Source of the DNA: Oscillospiraceae bacterium
GTDB lineage: Bacteria > Bacillota > Clostridia > Saccharofermentanales > Saccharofermentanaceae
NCBI GenBank assembly: GCA_902782985.1
Contig: CACZPC010000126.1
Location: 1 to 6,724, forward strand
Direction of reading: 5' to 3'
Length of the DNA stretch: 6,724 nucleotides
Within the stretch, counting starts at the first letter, position 1; every line of letters starts with the position of its first letter. Below, piece after piece: positions 6,335 through 6,724 of the stretch. Under the pieces are notes generated by a model. That model had not been told where the DNA came from, searched no databases, and saw only the letters and a program-made list of their open reading frames with translations. The position numbers were made by a program, and so were the translations under genes.

Positions 6335-6724
6335 TTAACTTATAGGTGACTTGGAAGGTTTGCCGGCCTGTCTCGGATACTGAGGCGGCGTAGGGCGAAC
6401 CTTTCTTATTACTATGACGGATCTGTTCATATCGGTACCCGGAAGTACGAATTCATCCGTCTTCTCGATCGTGCCGCCTAACAGAGCGATCGCCTTGCCG
6501 GCTTCCCTGATCTCCTCTTCCGCATGACCTTTCATGGCAAGAAATATTCCTCCGACCTTAACGAAAGGCAGACAGTATTCGCACAATACGGGAAGAGAAG
6601 CTACGGCCCTGGCGGTAGCTATATCATACTTTTCTCTGTACCTTTTATTCCTTCCGGCATCCTCGGCACGTGTATGTACAGTCTTTACTCCCTTGAGCTC
6701 AAGCTCGCTGCATACATCCTCCAG
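6335..6724 (-). CDS. rsmG: 16S rRNA (guanine527-N7)-methyltransferase RsmG, C-terminal part
   Basis: The gene continues past the right edge; 129 codons and a TAA stop (6337-6335) are visible, a little over half of the usual length of about 240 residues. RsmG (GidB) uses S-adenosylmethionine to methylate G527 in the 530 loop of 16S rRNA. Visible signatures, numbered from the window edge, are TRAED (18-22), YREKYDIATARAVA (29-42), EYCLPFVKVGG (49-59), the AMKG turn (63-66) and the closing TPPQYPRQAGKPSKSP (112-127), which is typical of the RsmG C-terminus. The N-terminal part with the cofactor-binding glycine loop is outside the window. It converges on the anti-sigma gene with only nine bases between the two stops. 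Loss of rsmG gives low-level streptomycin resistance in several bacteria; nothing here suggests that this copy is broken. Confidence 0.93.
   Translation of the reverse strand: MEDVCSELELKGVKTVHTRAEDAGRNKRYREKYDIATARAVASLPVLCEYCLPFVKVGGIFLAMKGHAEEEIREAGKAIALLGGTIEKTDEFVLPGTDMNRSVIVIRKVRPTPPQYPRQAGKPSKSPIS
6353..6405 (+). terminator. Possible terminator for the sigma/anti-sigma operon, inside the rsmG 3' end
   Basis: Bases 6353-6364 pair with 6394-6405 in a 12-bp stem including two G-T wobbles, around a 29-base loop. On the plus strand the right arm is followed by TTATT, giving a moderately U-rich end. It starts 27 bases after the anti-sigma stop, where no other terminator is visible. The long loop and the coding location make it uncertain. 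Confidence 0.3.

Overview
The window looks like chromosomal DNA from a Firmicute of class Clostridia, probably an anaerobic gut or rumen type. The signs are a clostridial-style GyrA, strong AGGAGG-type ribosome binding sites, AT-rich intergenic regions with TATAAT boxes beside coding DNA of medium GC, a lactate-dehydrogenase-like gene and an ECF sigma/anti-sigma pair. The family or genus cannot be fixed from sequence reading alone. gyrA and rsmG both often lie near the replication origin, so an origin-proximal position is possible; this is inference.

Layout. (1) At 2-256 (+) is the C-terminal end of a lactate/malate dehydrogenase family gene, probably L-lactate dehydrogenase, closed by a strong terminator. 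(2) At 374-799 (+) is a small two-helix membrane protein of unknown function with a His/Asp/Glu-rich tail carrying a (Asp-His-x)3 repeat; a hairpin terminator follows. (3) On the minus strand, gyrA (5058 to 2425) is followed by a gene for an exported, membrane-anchored D-alanyl-D-alanine carboxypeptidase (2425 to 875). The two overlap by one base (TAATG) and are probably co-transcribed and translationally coupled. (4) A 192-bp divergent intergenic region (5059-5250) holds one or two gyrA promoters, a 32-bp imperfect palindrome with an ACGCGCGT core, and a typical ECF-type promoter pointing the other way. (5) An ECF sigma factor (5251-5853) and its probable membrane anti-sigma factor (5837-6325) overlap by 17 bases. 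(6) Converging on these is the C-terminal half of rsmG, 16S rRNA m7G527 methyltransferase (6724 to 6335), which runs off the right end.

How the parts fit. The sigma/anti-sigma pair looks like an autoregulated envelope or stress signalling module: the promoter before the sigma gene has the form ECF sigma factors usually recognise. The gyrase/carboxypeptidase operon links DNA topology and cell-wall maturation genes in one transcript, with promoters back to back with the sigma promoter. No mobile element, CRISPR array, tRNA or rRNA was seen. Most of the window is ordinary core-genome content; the most interesting parts are the divergent control region, the unusual architecture of the carboxypeptidase, and the GyrA quinolone-region alanine.
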